Shown piece by piece: positions 1 through 8,908 of a stretch of DNA of 64,000 nucleotides. The translations under genes and the position numbers were made by a program. The first letter of the stretch is position 1, and the number at the start of each line of letters is the position of its first letter. Origin of the DNA: JBBRSD01 sp038245725 (GTDB lineage Bacteria; Actinomycetota; Coriobacteriia; Anaerosomatales; JAAXUF01); NCBI GenBank assembly GCA_038245725.1, contig JBBRSD010000006.1, forward strand, positions 1 through 64,000, given 5' to 3'. The notes under the pieces are model-generated. The model was given only the letters and a program-made list of their open reading frames with translations, was not told where the DNA came from and searched no databases.

Positions 1-327
1 CGAAAGCGGTGCCGCTGACGTCGGTGAGCTCCGCGACATCTCCGCGATCGGTCGTCACGATGTCAAACGCGGTGACCGCCGCCGTCGACTCATCGCGGTA
101 GAAGCCCGCATAGGGCCGTCCGCTCCCGTCGTAGAGGTAGTCGATCGTGTAGCTCGCGTTCCCGCTTGACGTGGCGGAAAGCGACAGCAGTGTCAGCCCC
201 TGATAGACGTAGTCTGTCGAGGTGGTTCCCCCGGCGCTTGCCACGATCGAGCGCGTGCGCTGACCGTTCGCATCGTAGGAGTAGGTGGCGGTCGTCCCTT
301 TCGACGAATCCGTGTACCGGGCAAGCC
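1..327. repeat. Direct repeat of the RHS core, copy 1 (copy 2 at 1940-2266)
   Basis: Two same-orientation copies about 1.94 kb apart, gap-free and about 97 percent identical by eye. Copy 2 lies inside the intact RHS gene just before the conserved core end. The copies flank the peptidase tip and its downstream lipoprotein gene, so homologous recombination between them would delete or replace that toxin-immunity cassette. The right edge of similarity is sharp, at 327 and 2266. Confidence 0.9.
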
Positions 328-340
328 TCAACGCTCGCAT
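1..340 (-). pseudogene. Displaced (orphan) RHS core fragment, cut by window edge
   Basis: Read leftward, this stretch encodes the last YD-repeats of an RHS core in the same frame as the full-length RHS gene to its right. Bases 1-327 align without gaps to 1940-2266 with about ten mismatches by eye; similarity stops abruptly at base 327/328. An ATG at 340 is in frame (MRALRLARYTDSSKG...) but has no clear ribosome binding site and no signal peptide, so the fragment is probably not expressed on its own. This is the form known for orphan RHS tips: a short core stub carrying an alternative C-terminal toxin, usable for recombination into the main gene. The toxin end would lie left of the window and is not visible. 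Confidence 0.7.
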
Positions 341-397
341 CGGTCGAGACCCAGGTGACCTGCCGAGAACCGTCAACAGAACCAGACAACATCAACA

Positions 398-1123
398 TCA
401 CTTGGCCGCTGCGCCTCTGACTTGCACAACTTCGATTAGAAGTTGACGCGCCTCGGCGCCCGAGTACACACGGAACTCGGACGCATCCGGGGCTGCGTTG
501 CCGGTGGTTCGATCTTCACCCACAAGTAACCCCCTCACCGTGGAAAAGACCACCGTGCTCTTTCCTTGTGCGTCCTCGCCATAGGCCCCATCGTACCCGC
601 CAGAGAACGCCACAACCCTGCCAGCCGGGCCAACAACCTTGAACACCATACGGATCGCCTTCTGAAAGCGGTCGTATGCCAAGTGCCCTCCATCGCCCGT
701 CTCGAACAGCCGGTACGGGGGAGGCGGGGACGTATAGAAATCGCCCTCAGGCCCGGATCTGCTGTCCAGTGGAACGAGCCACCCAGACGTCGAAGGATCG
801 AACCTCGCGGCCATGGCGCCCGACGTGCCCTCTATTTGTCGCAGTTGATCATAGACGCGTAGTGGTTTCCCCCAACGCGTGGACGCGGGAAGGCGTCTTC
901 CGCGACTCGAGGAGACTTCATCGATTGCTTTCAGGGCGACAGTCCTCAGCGCACTTGGAGTGGGCCCTCGTGTCTCCGGCGGCAGGAGGCTCGCCGGAGG
1001 TCGAGAGATAGGTCGGTTGACTTCTGATGAAGGTCGAAGCGCAGCTACCTCCGCCTTTGACGAGCATGCGCACAAAACAAACACCGCCATCGCCGACACG
1101 AGAACCGCCAACCAGCCACGCAT
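398..1123 (-). CDS. Lipoprotein, candidate immunity protein for the RHS peptidase toxin
   Basis: This is a 241-residue protein with a lipoprotein signal: MRGWLAVLVSAMAVFVLCAC, with lipobox LCAC and acylated Cys at about residue 20. The ATG at 1123 was chosen because an AGGGGGG ribosome binding site sits about 8-9 bases upstream; the longer open frame upstream overlaps the RHS coding region. It begins 13 bases after the RHS stop codon, the usual place of an immunity gene. The mature part matches no family I recognise. It has a low-complexity Pro/Arg stretch (about 30-50), then a mixed alpha/beta-looking region with YRLF and GGHLAYDRF segments. Membrane anchoring on the outer face would suit protection against an exported protease. 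The immunity role is inferred from position only; it could instead be an unrelated lipoprotein. Confidence 0.6.
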   Translation of the reverse strand: MRGWLAVLVSAMAVFVLCACSSKAEVAALRPSSEVNRPISRPPASLLPPETRGPTPSALRTVALKAIDEVSSSRGRRLPASTRWGKPLRVYDQLRQIEGTSGAMAARFDPSTSGWLVPLDSRSGPEGDFYTSPPPPYRLFETGDGGHLAYDRFQKAIRMVFKVVGPAGRVVAFSGGYDGAYGEDAQGKSTVVFSTVRGLLVGEDRTTGNAAPDASEFRVYSGAEARQLLIEVVQVRGAAAK

Positions 1124-1136
1124 CACGGACACCCCC

Positions 1137-4100
1137 CTACCTAACAACAACAGATTCAGCCCAATGCCAGAGGCCATAGGACGGGGGCCCCGGAAACGCC
1201 GCCAATGTCGTTCTATGGTGCTTGCCGTCTCTTGGATCCATGTAGTCCACTTTAGCCTTCTTTGCACTATTGCCACTGGTCACTTGGTCCACGACAATCG
1301 CGTGCCCAAAATCGAACCCATTGATTGAAGTCCTGATACCGACAACGAACGGATGTCCGCTCTTGAGCTGCCGTTGGATGCTCCCCAAGACCAGAGGCCC
1401 CTTGACATGCGCTTTCGTCAGTTTGTAATGAATCCACAGGCTGGCGATTTCCCATGCCGTTGCGCCGATATTGCCAAAATCGCCTCTCCATAGCTCGGGT
1501 CCTTGGTATCCTTTCTGACCGAGCAGCCAGTCCACGCACTTGTGCTGTGAAATCTTCGACTTCGGCCGGATGAATTTCACGACCGCAACGCTGCACGCCG
1601 CCCAGCACCAATTTGTGTTCTTCTGCGTGGCCCCCATGACCTGCTTGCCGATCCACCTCTGTCCGCTCGGATCCACCTGCCCAACCGGATCCCCACCGCA
1701 GTACTGATACGCACTCGCCTCCCCATCTGCCCTGGCTGCGTCCTTGCTCACGAACTGACACGTCGCCGAGTCGTAGTAGCGCGCCGAGCAGTAGTACAGC
1801 CCGCTCTCGGCGTCAAACGCGTACCCGGCATAACGCAGCGGCTGGCGGGCCGAGATGACGGCGGCCAGGGTGGCGACCATCGATCCGGCCGAACTCGTCG
1901 TCGAAAGCGAGTTGCCCCACGGGTCGTAGCGGTACAGCGCGAAAGGCGTGCCGCTCACGTCGGTGAGCTCCGCGACATCTCCGCGATCGGTCGTCACGAT
2001 GTCAAACGCGGTGACCGCCGCCGTCGACTCATCGCGGTAGAACCCCGCATACGGCCGCCCGCTCCCGTCGTAGAGGTAGTCGATCGTGTAGCTCGCATTC
2101 CCGCTTGACGTGGCGGAAAGCGACAGCAGTGTCAGCCCCTGATAGACGTAGTCTGTCGAGGTGGTTCCCCCGGCGCTTGCCACGATCGAGCGCGTGCGCT
2201 GACCGTTCGCGTCGTATGAGTACGTGGCGGTCGTCCCTTTCGACGAATCCGTGTACCGGGCAAGCCGCCCGCCAACCCACGTGTACGCCGTCGTCGTCGC
2301 GCTGCCAGACGGCTTCTCCCAGATGCGTGCCCCAGTGGCGGAGTCGTAACCGTATGTGCGGTTCAAGACGCCTGCTACGCTCTTGCTCGCAAGCGTGCCC
2401 GTGCCTGAGTAGCCGAAGACGGTCGCGCCCTTGGCCCACGGTCCCGCAGCGGCGGAAAGACCGACCGTCGTGATCGCGCTTTGAGGGTTGTAGGAGTAGG
2501 TCGCCGTCGTCGATCCGCCAAGCCCACAGACGCCTGAGGCCGTCCACGTCGCCAACCGCGAGACCGAGTCGTAGGCATAGGTCGCGTTCTCGCTGGCGGC
2601 CGGGAAGCTGAACGGCAGGGACTCGGAGGTCTTCTTGCCGCAGGTCTGGCTGTAGACGTAGGCCGCACCAGGACTGCTGAAGCCGAGTCCCGTCTGCGCC
2701 GTGAGATGTGACGCAGAGTCGAAGACCTGCCCCACGCTCTTGCCGCCGGTCGTCCACGCAGTCTCACGTCCCGTCGCGTCGGTGGCAATGAGCGAACGGA
2801 TCACCGGCGTAGACGTCGCAACCTGGGCCGTGGCTATCGTCTGCTCACCGAGCGAGTCGTAGTTGCTCACGATGCTTACCCCGCCGTCGCGGGTGACCGT
2901 GACCGTCGACGGCTTGCTCGCGTTCGCCGCGAATTCGTTGTGCGTCTGTGTCTGATGCAAACCGCCCGAGAGCTTCTCGGTCGAGTCGACGGTGCGCGAG
3001 AGCGAGTCGAAGACGCTCGCTGTGTCCTTGATCGAGACGCCGAGGCTCGTGACCTGGCTCTCCCCTGACTGGCGCCCGAGCTTGTCGTAGGTCACCGTGC
3101 GCACACTCAAGTCGGGGCTGATGACCTTGACGGCGTTGCCAAGCGCGTCGAAGGTCGTCTTCGTCGTCAGCCCGCCGACGGTCTGACTCGTCACCCGTCC
3201 GTCAAGGTCGTAGGACTGTGCCGTGGTGATGCCGTCCGCATCTCTTTGCGAAAGCTGCCAGCCGAGCGTGTTGATGGTGGTGGTTGACGCCGTCTGGTCC
3301 TGGCTCGCGGCGCCGGTCTCGTGATCCGCAAGGTCGTATGAGTGGGTCGTCACGTTGAGATCGGCGTCGGTCTCGGAGACGTTGCGTCCGCCGACATCGA
3401 AGACGGATGTCGCCGTTTGGGTGCCGTCATCGGAACTCGTCTGGGCAAGGATCTTGTTGTCGGCCTCGTCGTAGTGGTCGATCTCCCACGTGCCGTCCGA
3501 GTTGACGACCTTCTTGACCTGTCCGTTCGGGTAGTACGTGGTCACCGTCTGACTCGCGACCGAGCCCGGCTCGATGTTCGTGAGCTGCTGACCATACGCA
3601 TCGAAGGTCGAGCGCGTCGACGCCGTCTGGTTCGCGGTGTCTGAGCCCTCAGCCCAGCTCTGCTTCACCTCGCCGCGAGCGTCGTAGACGGTCTTGGAGG
3701 CTCCCGCGACCTTGTCGGTGTCACCCGCCGTCTCATGGCCGAGCGCGTCGAAGGTGTGGGTCGTGACGCTGTCGGTCGAGGCCGCGGCGGCCAGGACGGA
3801 CTCGGAGACGGACTGTCCGAACGCATCGTAGGACTTCGTCGACCAGCCGGTGTAAGAGCCGTCAGTGGCGGTGCGACTGGTGTCGGTCTCGCGGCCGTAG
3901 GCGTCGTAGGCCTGATGGGTCACTGTGTTTGTCGCGTCGGTGGCCATGACGACGTGTTCCTTGGTGGTCGGCGAGTAGGCGTTGCTCACCGTCCTCACGC
4001 CGGCCGCGTCGATCTCACTAGTGAGGTTTCCGAACGCATCGAATCCTCTGTGGACGGTAAGGTCTGTGGCTGGACTGCCGACGGAGATCACCACCGCGCG

Positions 4101-7100
4101 CTGGATAATCGTTGCCGGCTCGCCTGAGAGCGAGAAGCCGGAGTAGTCGGTCACGGCGCTCTGTGTGCCGGTTGTCGCCACGCTGTCCTGTGTTACTGTG
4201 CCGCTCGTGTTGTACGAGTGCCCTGTGTGTGCTACGTCGGTGTCGTTGAGTTGCTTGTTCTCGGAGAGCAGGTTGCCGCTCGCATCATATGAGCGCCACG
4301 TCGTGTCCCCCCTCGGGTCGACCTCACGCACGCAGTTCGAGTAGTCGTCGTAGAGGCTCGTGGTCATGTGGCCGTTCTCGTCCCACTCGAAGAGCGTGTT
4401 GCCTGAAGCATCCACGGTGCGACGGACGAGCGCGCCTGCCGGTGAGGTCTCGATGATCGACTCGTTGCCGGGGGCGTAGGCGTAGCGCCAGTAGGCTGGC
4501 GTCTCGGCGCTCACGTAGGTGTTTGAGTGGTCGGACTCGGTGCCGGTGGGGTTGTAGTCAAACACCTGGTAGATCGCGGAGGTGGCGCCGTCGACGTCCC
4601 CGTGGGTCGTGACCTTGGCTTGAGTAGACGCGGGATAGGCGATCTGGGCGGACAGGTCGGAATGCGAGGTGGAGTCGTAGCCGGGGTAGGTGACGGTCGT
4701 GAGCTTGCTGGTTGCCGCGTCGTAGCCGAACGTCCAGGTGCCAAGCCCCGGCGCCGCAGCCGAGGTGACGTTGATGCTCGCGAGCCTGCTGCCAGTGCCC
4801 GGCACATACGTCGTGGTGCGCTGCTGACCGGCGACTCCGAAGTCGTAGGTGACCGTTCCCGCGGACCAGTTGTAGTCGACGCTGCGCGTCCCGTCGGCGG
4901 TGGCGTAGGTCGCCTTCATCAGTTGACCGGCGTTGAAGGTGACGCTGATGCTCTGGCCGTTTGCGGCCTTGATCGCAAGCGTGGAAGCGGCCGAGGCGTC
5001 TGGTGGGGTCCACGTGTACTTCGTCGTGTTGTTGCTGACGTCGGTCACAGACTGGATGCGGCCGCTCGCCCCGTCGAAGCGGCTCACCGTGCGGTCATTA
5101 TCGGTGAGGGCCCAGACGCCGGCACTGCTCGTCAGTGTCGAGTAACAGCCTGCAGGCGCGACGTAGACGCCTGCGGTCGAGACGAAGCTGTGGCGCTCAC
5201 CCGCGCCGTCGACGTAGGCGACGACAGCGGGTGCGGTCTGTGTTACGACCTGCTCGAAGGAGGCGCGCCAGCCGGTGCCGAACGACCCTGTCGAGGTGTC
5301 GCGCGACGAGTAGTGGCGGGTCAGGCTCGCTTCCGGTCCCCACGACTTGATGTCGAGGTCGGTGACGTCGACGGTCAGCGCGCCGGTCTCGAGGTTGGCC
5401 CCGAGCGAGTTGTCGAGGGCACTTCGGAAGTCACACGTAGTGTGGCGCGGGTCCTCGAGGGCCGAGTACGTTCGGTTCGGAAGCTGGGCCGTCACCGTCG
5501 TGCAGGTCGATGTCGGCGCTTCACCCGCTTGGTTGTAGGGGACGACCTTGAACGAGTAGCTCGCCGAGCTCGAGAGCGGCCCCGTCGGCGCCACCTGCTT
5601 GTAGAGCGCGTTCGGGTTGTCGCGAAGGTCGAGGCCGGGCCCGGTGAAGCGGTGGATGGTGGCATGACCGCCGCTCAGGCCGAGCTCGCCGAGCCAGATC
5701 GCGTTGTTGGAGGGATCAAACGCACCACTGACGACACCCGAGGCTTCCTGATCGATCGTCCACTGGCCCGTGATACGCCCGTCATCGAGCGACGCCCGAG
5801 TTATGCGGGCTCCATCAGTCTGGGTCCATTCGATGAAATAGGCGCTCTTCCCGTCTACAAGGAATCCATCGGTGTAGTAACTCGGGCCGGGTACCGTGAG
5901 GTCGCGCTGCCATGTGCCCAGATGGTCAAAGATCCTGATCTTCCAGCCGTCGTAACCGGTTGTCGCCGTGGTGGTCATCGAAGCCGAATAGACCTGCTTG
6001 CCGTCCGAAGCGAGCTGGACGTCCTGAGTCGAGGTCGCCGTGAGATCGGCGCCGTTCCAGTTCGACAGCAGATTCTTGGAGAAGGACAGCCGGTGCGTCT
6101 GGGCGGACCCGTCACTTGCGTCCTTCCACACGCCCAGAACCGAAGTTGCCGAGTCTGACGGCGTGCATCCGAGGTAGATGTAGCCATCCAGGTAGAAGGC
6201 GCTCTTGCCCATGGGGGTCACCGGCCCCACCGTGGCGATGAAAGATCCGGCGGCAACCGACGTGTCCTTCAGGCCGCTTGCCACCTCGACCCAACTGCTG
6301 GGACCGCCATAGGAGCTCCACCGATGCACGTAGAGATGCGTCCCGTCCGAGACGACAAGCCCCGCACCACCGAGGTCGGCATTGGCGCCCGACTTGGCGA
6401 CAAACGTCGTCTCACGCGTCGCAGTCGAAGGCGTGCTCGCCTGGGCAAGACCGTTTGCGCCTGCGCCCATCTGCGTGATCCGCGAGTCAGTCGGGAAGAT
6501 CCCGGCGCCCGCACTCGACCAGGTCGTCGAGGTTGAGCCCTGGACAAGACCGACACGGCGAAGTTTGCCGCCGTCGCTCGCGTAGATGCCGTAGCCGGCC
6601 GCGCCAGAAGCCTTCGGCCACGTGAGCGTGACCGTGCCGCGCCCCTTGGACGCCACATCGTCGCTGGTGTCGGGCGCACCGTCGCCGTTGCTGTCGGCTC
6701 GGCGGAACCACTCAGCGCCTGAGACCTGGGCTGTCGCAGACGTCACGACCGCCGGCACCGATTGCGTGTAGATGACGGTGAGGTGGGGACTGAGGTACGC
6801 GGCGTACTCACGAGAGTAGAAGTCACTCATGAACTTGTCCTGGGTGCCGTTCTCGTACTGGTAGACGCACAGACCGTTGTTGCTCGGCGGCGAGTCGACC
6901 CAGCCCTGGACTGTCGACGCCCCGACATTGAAGTTGTAAGAACCCGTGCCCGTGACGTCGGTATAGCCCAACACGGTCGGGCCCCAGCCCGGCTGATTGT
7001 TCCATGTGCTGCCGCTGGACCAGCTCTTGGCGGCCGTGCGGAGATAGACCCGCTTGTTCGCGCAGTTGAATGGGTCGAAGTGATACGAACACTGCAGATT

Positions 7101-8174
7101 CAGGGTGGCCGAAGTGACCGTCGAGCTCGCAAGTGAGGAGACATCGAAGCCGACGTAGGAACGGCTGTAGCCCGTGCTGGTGGGATCCACCTGTCCGGAC
7201 CTGATCCAACCAACGGAATCGTATGATGTGTCGGGGTTTGCGGTGCCTACGAACGTGTCCCGGCCCGCTGTAGTGGTCAGCGTCGGATCGACCTTGACCG
7301 GGAAGACACGGGCGGGATCGGCAAGCCACGCTGGATCGATGTGGTACGTCACGATCGCACCGCCCGGCACCGCCTCGACCGTCGTCGACGCGTTCTGGCA
7401 ATACGCTGGCTCGTCGGCCGCGCCGGACTTCGAAGAGTCCCAGACGGTCAGGGTGCCGAGAGAGAGCACCTCGTGACTCGAACCCGGGAGGTAGGCGGCG
7501 GGTGTGCCGTCAGCGCCGAGGCGAAGCTCGAGACCTGTCAGGCCCACCTTGAACCGGTAGGTCGAAGGCGAACTCGCGCCGTGCAAAACGAGCGTTTCCT
7601 TCGCGCCGGAGGACAGCGCCTCATAGGAGAGGTCGGTTCCTTGGGCGACCTCGCCGTAGACGACGTCTGAGCCGAGTCCTATCGGCGTGGGCTCAGCGGC
7701 GCCCAGGAAGTCGATCGACGCGCTCCAGCTCGGCGTCGAGAGCGTGACCGGCGCGCCGTCGAACCCATCGGAGAACTTAGAAGTCACCGGCGTGGCGGTG
7801 CTCTTCAGGGCGCCCGGGTCGTTCGGGTCGGGCATGAGGCTCGTGTCGATCGGCTGCATGCTGCCATCAGCTGCCGGATAGTTCACCGGCTCGGAGAAGA
7901 TCTGCTTCTCATAGCTTCCGTTGGAGAGGAGGTAGCTGTTCGATGTCTCGGTACGCTTGCCCGTGACTTCACGGACGATCGTGGGCGAGGTCTCGGCCGC
8001 GGCCGTGTTCGACGCGTCCGGAGTCGCTGTGGACTGGGGCGTCTGTGCAGCCGGCTCCGTCGCGCTCGACGCATAAGCCGGTCGCACGTAGGAGAGCGCC
8101 GGACCGAACCCGATCGCAATCGACAGGACGATCCCAAAGAACCTAGAAACGATGCCCGTGCACAAACGCCTCAT
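1137..8174 (-). CDS. Secreted RHS/YD-repeat polymorphic toxin with papain-like cysteine peptidase tip
   Basis: This is a 2345-residue exported protein. Residues 1-35 form a Sec signal peptide (MRRLCTGIV..., ending AYA-SS). The ATG at 8174 was chosen over the ATG at 8204 because GGGGG lies 6 bases upstream. About 295-465 resembles a DNRLRE-type carbohydrate-binding module, followed by propeller/fibronectin-like segments. About 930-2173 is the RHS shell with dozens of YD repeats, closing with the core-end signature ESGLYYCSARYYD...DPSGQ. The last 172 residues are a separate domain with NWCWAAC (Cys about 2190), GHAIVVD (His about 2291) and YMDPRDG (Asp about 2313), the order and context of C39/C70 (AvrRpt2-like) papain-fold peptidases. 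Coding DNA of this tip looks lower in G+C than the core, consistent with acquisition. No type VI secretion marker (PAAR/VgrG) is present, so Sec export is likely. The target is unknown. Confidence 0.88.
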   Translation of the reverse strand: MRRLCTGIVSRFFGIVLSIAIGFGPALSYVRPAYASSATEPAAQTPQSTATPDASNTAAAETSPTIVREVTGKRTETSNSYLLSNGSYEKQIFSEPVNYPAADGSMQPIDTSLMPDPNDPGALKSTATPVTSKFSDGFDGAPVTLSTPSWSASIDFLGAAEPTPIGLGSDVVYGEVAQGTDLSYEALSSGAKETLVLHGASSPSTYRFKVGLTGLELRLGADGTPAAYLPGSSHEVLSLGTLTVWDSSKSGAADEPAYCQNASTTVEAVPGGAIVTYHIDPAWLADPARVFPVKVDPTLTTTAGRDTFVGTANPDTSYDSVGWIRSGQVDPTSTGYSRSYVGFDVSSLASSTVTSATLNLQCSYHFDPFNCANKRVYLRTAAKSWSSGSTWNNQPGWGPTVLGYTDVTGTGSYNFNVGASTVQGWVDSPPSNNGLCVYQYENGTQDKFMSDFYSREYAAYLSPHLTVIYTQSVPAVVTSATAQVSGAEWFRRADSNGDGAPDTSDDVASKGRGTVTLTWPKASGAAGYGIYASDGGKLRRVGLVQGSTSTTWSSAGAGIFPTDSRITQMGAGANGLAQASTPSTATRETTFVAKSGANADLGGAGLVVSDGTHLYVHRWSSYGGPSSWVEVASGLKDTSVAAGSFIATVGPVTPMGKSAFYLDGYIYLGCTPSDSATSVLGVWKDASDGSAQTHRLSFSKNLLSNWNGADLTATSTQDVQLASDGKQVYSASMTTTATTGYDGWKIRIFDHLGTWQRDLTVPGPSYYTDGFLVDGKSAYFIEWTQTDGARITRASLDDGRITGQWTIDQEASGVVSGAFDPSNNAIWLGELGLSGGHATIHRFTGPGLDLRDNPNALYKQVAPTGPLSSSASYSFKVVPYNQAGEAPTSTCTTVTAQLPNRTYSALEDPRHTTCDFRSALDNSLGANLETGALTVDVTDLDIKSWGPEASLTRHYSSRDTSTGSFGTGWRASFEQVVTQTAPAVVAYVDGAGERHSFVSTAGVYVAPAGCYSTLTSSAGVWALTDNDRTVSRFDGASGRIQSVTDVSNNTTKYTWTPPDASAASTLAIKAANGQSISVTFNAGQLMKATYATADGTRSVDYNWSAGTVTYDFGVAGQQRTTTYVPGTGSRLASINVTSAAAPGLGTWTFGYDAATSKLTTVTYPGYDSTSHSDLSAQIAYPASTQAKVTTHGDVDGATSAIYQVFDYNPTGTESDHSNTYVSAETPAYWRYAYAPGNESIIETSPAGALVRRTVDASGNTLFEWDENGHMTTSLYDDYSNCVREVDPRGDTTWRSYDASGNLLSENKQLNDTDVAHTGHSYNTSGTVTQDSVATTGTQSAVTDYSGFSLSGEPATIIQRAVVISVGSPATDLTVHRGFDAFGNLTSEIDAAGVRTVSNAYSPTTKEHVVMATDATNTVTHQAYDAYGRETDTSRTATDGSYTGWSTKSYDAFGQSVSESVLAAAASTDSVTTHTFDALGHETAGDTDKVAGASKTVYDARGEVKQSWAEGSDTANQTASTRSTFDAYGQQLTNIEPGSVASQTVTTYYPNGQVKKVVNSDGTWEIDHYDEADNKILAQTSSDDGTQTATSVFDVGGRNVSETDADLNVTTHSYDLADHETGAASQDQTASTTTINTLGWQLSQRDADGITTAQSYDLDGRVTSQTVGGLTTKTTFDALGNAVKVISPDLSVRTVTYDKLGRQSGESQVTSLGVSIKDTASVFDSLSRTVDSTEKLSGGLHQTQTHNEFAANASKPSTVTVTRDGGVSIVSNYDSLGEQTIATAQVATSTPVIRSLIATDATGRETAWTTGGKSVGQVFDSASHLTAQTGLGFSSPGAAYVYSQTCGKKTSESLPFSFPAASENATYAYDSVSRLATWTASGVCGLGGSTTATYSYNPQSAITTVGLSAAAGPWAKGATVFGYSGTGTLASKSVAGVLNRTYGYDSATGARIWEKPSGSATTTAYTWVGGRLARYTDSSKGTTATYSYDANGQRTRSIVASAGGTTSTDYVYQGLTLLSLSATSSGNASYTIDYLYDGSGRPYAGFYRDESTAAVTAFDIVTTDRGDVAELTDVSGTPFALYRYDPWGNSLSTTSSAGSMVATLAAVISARQPLRYAGYAFDAESGLYYCSARYYDSATCQFVSKDAARADGEASAYQYCGGDPVGQVDPSGQRWIGKQVMGATQKNTNWCWAACSVAVVKFIRPKSKISQHKCVDWLLGQKGYQGPELWRGDFGNIGATAWEIASLWIHYKLTKAHVKGPLVLGSIQRQLKSGHPFVVGIRTSINGFDFGHAIVVDQVTSGNSAKKAKVDYMDPRDGKHHRTTLAAFPGPPSYGLWHWAESVVVR

Positions 8175-8464
8175 CGCTTGCCCCCAAATCGTCAGAAACC
8201 CCATTTGCTAGTCGCGCTCGGAGAGCGGCGAAGAAGGCGAACAGCGGAGTGGCATCCTGAATGATGCTGAAGAACCCCCGGGTCGCATCATGAGGGGGGG
8301 TCGCCGCGAGTCAATGCAAATCACGCATTCACACAGATGAATGTGCGGAATATCACCAACCGCAATGGCCCCGAAATCTTGAGGCGATCCGAACTGGAAC
8401 TTACTGGCCGTTCAGGTGCAGGGGATCGTCGGCCATTACGTCGGCTCGCACAGTTACACGCGGC
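8175..8464. other. Intergenic region upstream of the RHS gene with an inverted repeat
   Basis: These 290 bases hold no gene that I can support. A symmetric element at 8324-8345 has arms CATTCA and TGAATG around a 6-base centre, extended to CGCATTCA/TGAATGTG. It lies about 150 bases upstream of the RHS start and could be a regulator site or a weak hairpin. No convincing promoter was found by eye. Confidence 0.4.
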
Positions 8465-8908
8465 TTAGGACACCATCCGCGCCGCTGCGTCAGCCACGCT
8501 CAGCACCGCGATCCCCTCGAACTCCCCAAGCTCGAGCAGGTGCGAGTCCCCGGATACGATCCACTCGGCGCCGCCCTCGCGAGCACACTCGAGCACCCGG
8601 TTGTCCGCCTCGTCGCCGATGAGCCCGATGCGCACCTTCGGCCGCACGATCTCGGCGACCCGAGCGATCTGCGCGACAACCTGCTCGCCGTGGGCGGCGT
8701 CGAACGCGAGCTTGTCGGCGAGCACGCGCGCGAGTTCGGCGAGGAGCGCTGGCGACGTCACCAGCACGATATCACCCGTGATCGCCGCACGCATGAGTCC
8801 CGCAGGCTTCCCCCCGAACGCGTACGCCGAGACGAACGCGTTCGTGTCGAACACGGCTCTAGGCGTCACCACGAAACTCGTCGCCGATGCGCGCGGCGCC
8901 ACGCTCAC
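8465..8908 (-). CDS. PIN-domain protein, putative toxin component (TIGR00305-like)
   Basis: This is a 147-residue PIN-domain ribonuclease candidate. The acidic metal-binding residues are visible: AVFDTNAF near the N-terminus, ELARVL, DEADNRVLECA and VSGDSHLLEL near the end. FDTNxxVSAxxFGGKP is typical of the family annotated as putative toxin-antitoxin toxin, PIN family. The GTG at 8908 overlaps the upstream stop as GTGA, implying translational coupling; GTG codons at 8872 or 8869 would give a start closer to the family norm. No antitoxin-like partner (AbrB, RHH or HTH) lies beside it: the upstream gene encodes a secreted propeller protein. It may therefore act alone or be a relic of a TA pair. 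Confidence 0.82.
   Translation of the reverse strand: MSVAPRASATSFVVTPRAVFDTNAFVSAYAFGGKPAGLMRAAITGDIVLVTSPALLAELARVLADKLAFDAAHGEQVVAQIARVAEIVRPKVRIGLIGDEADNRVLECAREGGAEWIVSGDSHLLELGEFEGIAVLSVADAAARMVS

Noticed and set aside
90..401. Open frame starting MMLMLSGSVDGSR at the left edge
   Set aside because: It is out of frame with the RHS stub and reads the core DNA in a shadow frame; the real frame is the one that matches the YD repeats.
398..1276. Longer form of the candidate immunity lipoprotein starting at 1276
   Set aside because: It overlaps the end of the RHS gene and puts 51 residues before the lipoprotein signal.
4527..6158. 543-codon open frame antisense to the RHS gene
   Set aside because: Val/Arg/Gly-rich composition typical of high-GC antisense frames, no motifs; the RHS frame is clearly the coding one.
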